Assembly: GCA_011053245.1 (NCBI GenBank) | Contig: DRGS01000114.1 | Span: 1-8,479, forward strand | DNA from: Phycisphaerales bacterium | GTDB taxonomy: Bacteria > Planctomycetota > Phycisphaerae > Sedimentisphaerales > Anaerohalosphaeraceae | DNA length: 8,479 nt | Reading direction: 5' to 3' | Shown: piece after piece, positions 7,803 to 8,479 of the stretch | Layout of the letters: every line of letters starts with the position of its first letter | How positions within the stretch are numbered: position 1 is the first letter of the stretch | Translations under genes and position numbers: made by a program | The notes under the pieces: model-generated | The model's database searches: none | What the model saw: only the letters and a program-made list of their open reading frames with translations | Told to the model about the DNA's origin: nothing

Positions 7803-8327
7803 ATGCTGAAAATGATAAAAAGACGGATAGGGCACCTTGTGCTGGCTCTGATTGTAAGCGGGGCATGTACCTTTTCGGTGGTTATGGGCTTTTTGGCAAT
7901 AGGAAGGCTTAACGAGGACACGATAGGGTACTGTGGCGGGGTGTTTTGGTATGTGCTGATACTGTTTTTTGTGTTCTTTGGCCATTTTAAGCCCATTTCC
8001 CGCTTACTTACAATCCCTGTCCTTGTTTCTGCTCTAATAACGCCTATCCCTGTTACTGTTACGCCCTACGCCCTGTATAGTATATCTCTGTATCAGCGTT
8101 GCTTGCCTTCCGATATATCATCGCACTGCTTGCACAATTCGGTATTCCTTCTCACGACCTCCCGTTTGCACTCTTCCGGCGTTAATTCGTCGGCTTCCTG
8201 TATAGGCATACCTAAATTCATCAGCTTCGCTACGTCCTCAGACCAGTCCAGTAGCTCCGGCAAATTCATATCCTTGGCTTCTATCGCTATCCCGTACATT
8301 TCCCTGTCCTTTCTATTGGCTCTATAA
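7803..8327 (+). CDS. Small membrane protein; 3' boundary uncertain
   Basis: The ATG at 7803 has a good ribosome-binding site. The first roughly 60 residues look like a real membrane protein: a basic start (MLKMIKRRIGH), a membrane segment at about 11-30 ('LVLALIVSGACTFSVVMGFL'), a short loop (GRLNEDTIGYCGG), and a second segment ('VFWYVLILFFVFFGHF'). A third hydrophobic stretch, 'LLTIPVLVSALITP', follows. The frame stays open to 8327 (174 residues), but from about residue 98 it is antisense to the better-supported minus-strand gene and becomes a serine-rich string typical of a reversed coding strand. The true protein is probably shorter, perhaps interrupted by a frameshift or a contig join between about 7985 and 8092. 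No family is recognised. A small two- or three-helix membrane protein near a replication module could be many things, including a holin or superinfection-exclusion protein; nothing here decides. Confidence 0.45.
   Translation: MLKMIKRRIGHLVLALIVSGACTFSVVMGFLAIGRLNEDTIGYCGGVFWYVLILFFVFFGHFKPISRLLTIPVLVSALITPIPVTVTPYALYSISLYQRCLPSDISSHCLHNSVFLLTTSRLHSSGVNSSASCIGIPKFISFATSSDQSSSSGKFISLASIAIPYISLSFLLAL
8014..8024 (-). repeat. Third copy of the AAGGACAGGGA motif, orphan on the minus strand
   Basis: TCCCTGTCCTT at 8014-8024 exactly repeats 8301-8311, where its reverse complement is the ribosome-binding site of the 68-residue gene. Here the next triplets are TTG TAA, so no proper start follows; an ATG occurs 18 bases further on at 7996. 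It may be the relic of another gene start. Apart from this, 7985-8092 holds no convincing signal. Confidence 0.4.
8093..8299 (-). CDS. Small soluble hypothetical protein, 68 residues
   Basis: The start MYGIAIEAKDMNLPELL at 8299 is chosen because AGAAAGGACAGGG lies directly in front of it. An in-frame ATG at 8380 would add 27 residues that have no ribosome-binding site and overlap the primase-like remnant. The protein is acidic and helical-looking ('LPELLDWSEDVAKLMNLGMP', 'ELTPEECKREVVRRNTEL'), ending in a CKQC pair and a hydrophilic tail. One CxxC alone is not enough to call a metal site. It faces the membrane-protein gene and lies downstream, on the same strand, of the partial primase copy. 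I recognise no family. Confidence 0.6.
   Translation of the reverse strand: MYGIAIEAKDMNLPELLDWSEDVAKLMNLGMPIQEADELTPEECKREVVRRNTELCKQCDDISEGKQR
8301..8313 (-). promoter_or_regulatory. Ribosome-binding site of the 68-residue gene
   Basis: On the minus strand this reads GAAAGGACAGGGA, ending one base before the ATG at 8299; its AAGGA core is at normal distance. It shares the 11-mer GAAAGGACAGG with the leader of the oppositely oriented gene at 7803. Confidence 0.55.
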
Positions 8328-8352
8328 GCACAAAAAAACTGTACAGAGAGCG

Positions 8353-8460
8353 TTAGAATGAGGATTTTATGATATGGCAAACTTTATGACACCGGCAGCA
8401 CTCCTCCATCTTTGTAGTTTTCTCAGCACTTTCGCCCATTGTCCGCGTGTTCCGCGATAT
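8353..8460 (-). pseudogene. Partial, diverged copy of the primase-helicase linker region, truncated 3'
   Basis: Read on the minus strand from 8460, the open frame begins ISRNTRTMGESAEKTTKMEE and continues CCR. This matches primase residues 511-533 except for two changes (V517 to T, A525 to T). At DNA level 8390-8460 aligns to 7384-7454 inverted, 62 of 71 bases identical, and six of the nine differences are synonymous third positions. After CCGGTG the match stops abruptly; the frame runs on for CHKVCHIIKSSF and ends at TAA (8353), so the roughly 68-residue winged-helix end is missing. The 5' part is off the contig. It could be a truncated second replication gene, a fragment from a related phage, or part of a chimeric contig. 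Confidence 0.65.
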
Positions 8461-8479
8461 CTGTCTCTTATACACATCT
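8461..8479 (+). other. Sequencing adapter: Tn5 mosaic end (Nextera)
   Basis: The last 19 bases are exactly CTGTCTCTTATACACATCT, the engineered Tn5 mosaic end used in tagmentation libraries. It is a synthetic hybrid of the natural Tn5 ends, so its presence at the very end is untrimmed adapter, not a transposon. It means the contig's right end equals the end of a library fragment. Confidence 0.97.

Noticed and set aside
7734..7996. Minus-strand frames starting MAKEHKKQYQ and MGLKWPKNTK
   Set aside because: They are antisense to the hydrophobic start of the membrane gene, which gives His/Lys/Tyr-rich strings; neither has a well-spaced ribosome-binding site.
7384..8460. Simple amplification (MDA) inverted chimera of one template
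   Set aside because: The arms differ at 9 of 71 bases, mainly silent codon positions, which a same-template chimera would not give.
8461..8479. A real Tn5-like transposon end
   Set aside because: The natural Tn5 outside and inside ends differ; the mosaic end is engineered, and no transposase or target duplication is present.

Overview
The window looks like part of a tailed bacteriophage (or prophage) genome, probably from a metagenomic or single-virus assembly. Two very large, gap-free structural genes are followed directly by a small regulator and a primase-helicase, all on the + strand with one-base overlaps or very short spacers. Initiation sites are ordinary Shine-Dalgarno type and TGA, where used, acts as a stop. 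Nothing fixes the host. The CsrA-type protein suggests a bacterium whose post-transcriptional control uses GGA motifs, but that is inference. No integrase, rRNA, tRNA or CRISPR array was seen.

Layout. (1) Positions 2-1507: 3' part of a virion-associated protein gene, open through the left edge, ending in a phage-type 'FDALPSGA...DTDG' C-terminus. (2) 1507-5634: a 1375-residue large virion/ejection-type protein with hydrophobic segments, an internal 36-residue duplication and a small N-terminal peptide repeat. (3) 5664-5861: a CsrA/RsmA-family RNA-binding protein. (4) 5854-7659: a primase-helicase with zinc finger, TOPRIM, RepA-like ATPase and C-terminal winged helix; its start lies inside the csrA end. 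(5) 7657-7759: a cluster of 12-bp repeats (two direct, one inverted, one degenerate), a candidate origin or operator. (6) 7803 onward: a short membrane-protein gene whose 3' end is unclear. (7) 8093-8299, minus strand: a 68-residue soluble protein gene. (8) 8353-8460, minus strand: a diverged partial copy of the primase-helicase, 62 of 71 bases identical in inverted orientation, ending at the contig end. (9) 8461-8479: an exact Tn5 mosaic-end (Nextera) adapter, which is not biological sequence.

How the genes may work together: the structural genes and the csrA/primase pair run in one direction with no visible terminator between them. Two CAAAGGA motifs exactly 18 nt apart lie upstream of and on the primase ribosome-binding site, so the phage CsrA could control translation of the replication protein encoded right after it. 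The repeat cluster just behind the replication gene is where an origin or a repressor operator would be plausible. The right-hand 500 bases are less certain because strand, gene boundaries and the repeated primase fragment suggest either real rearrangement or a chimeric contig end.
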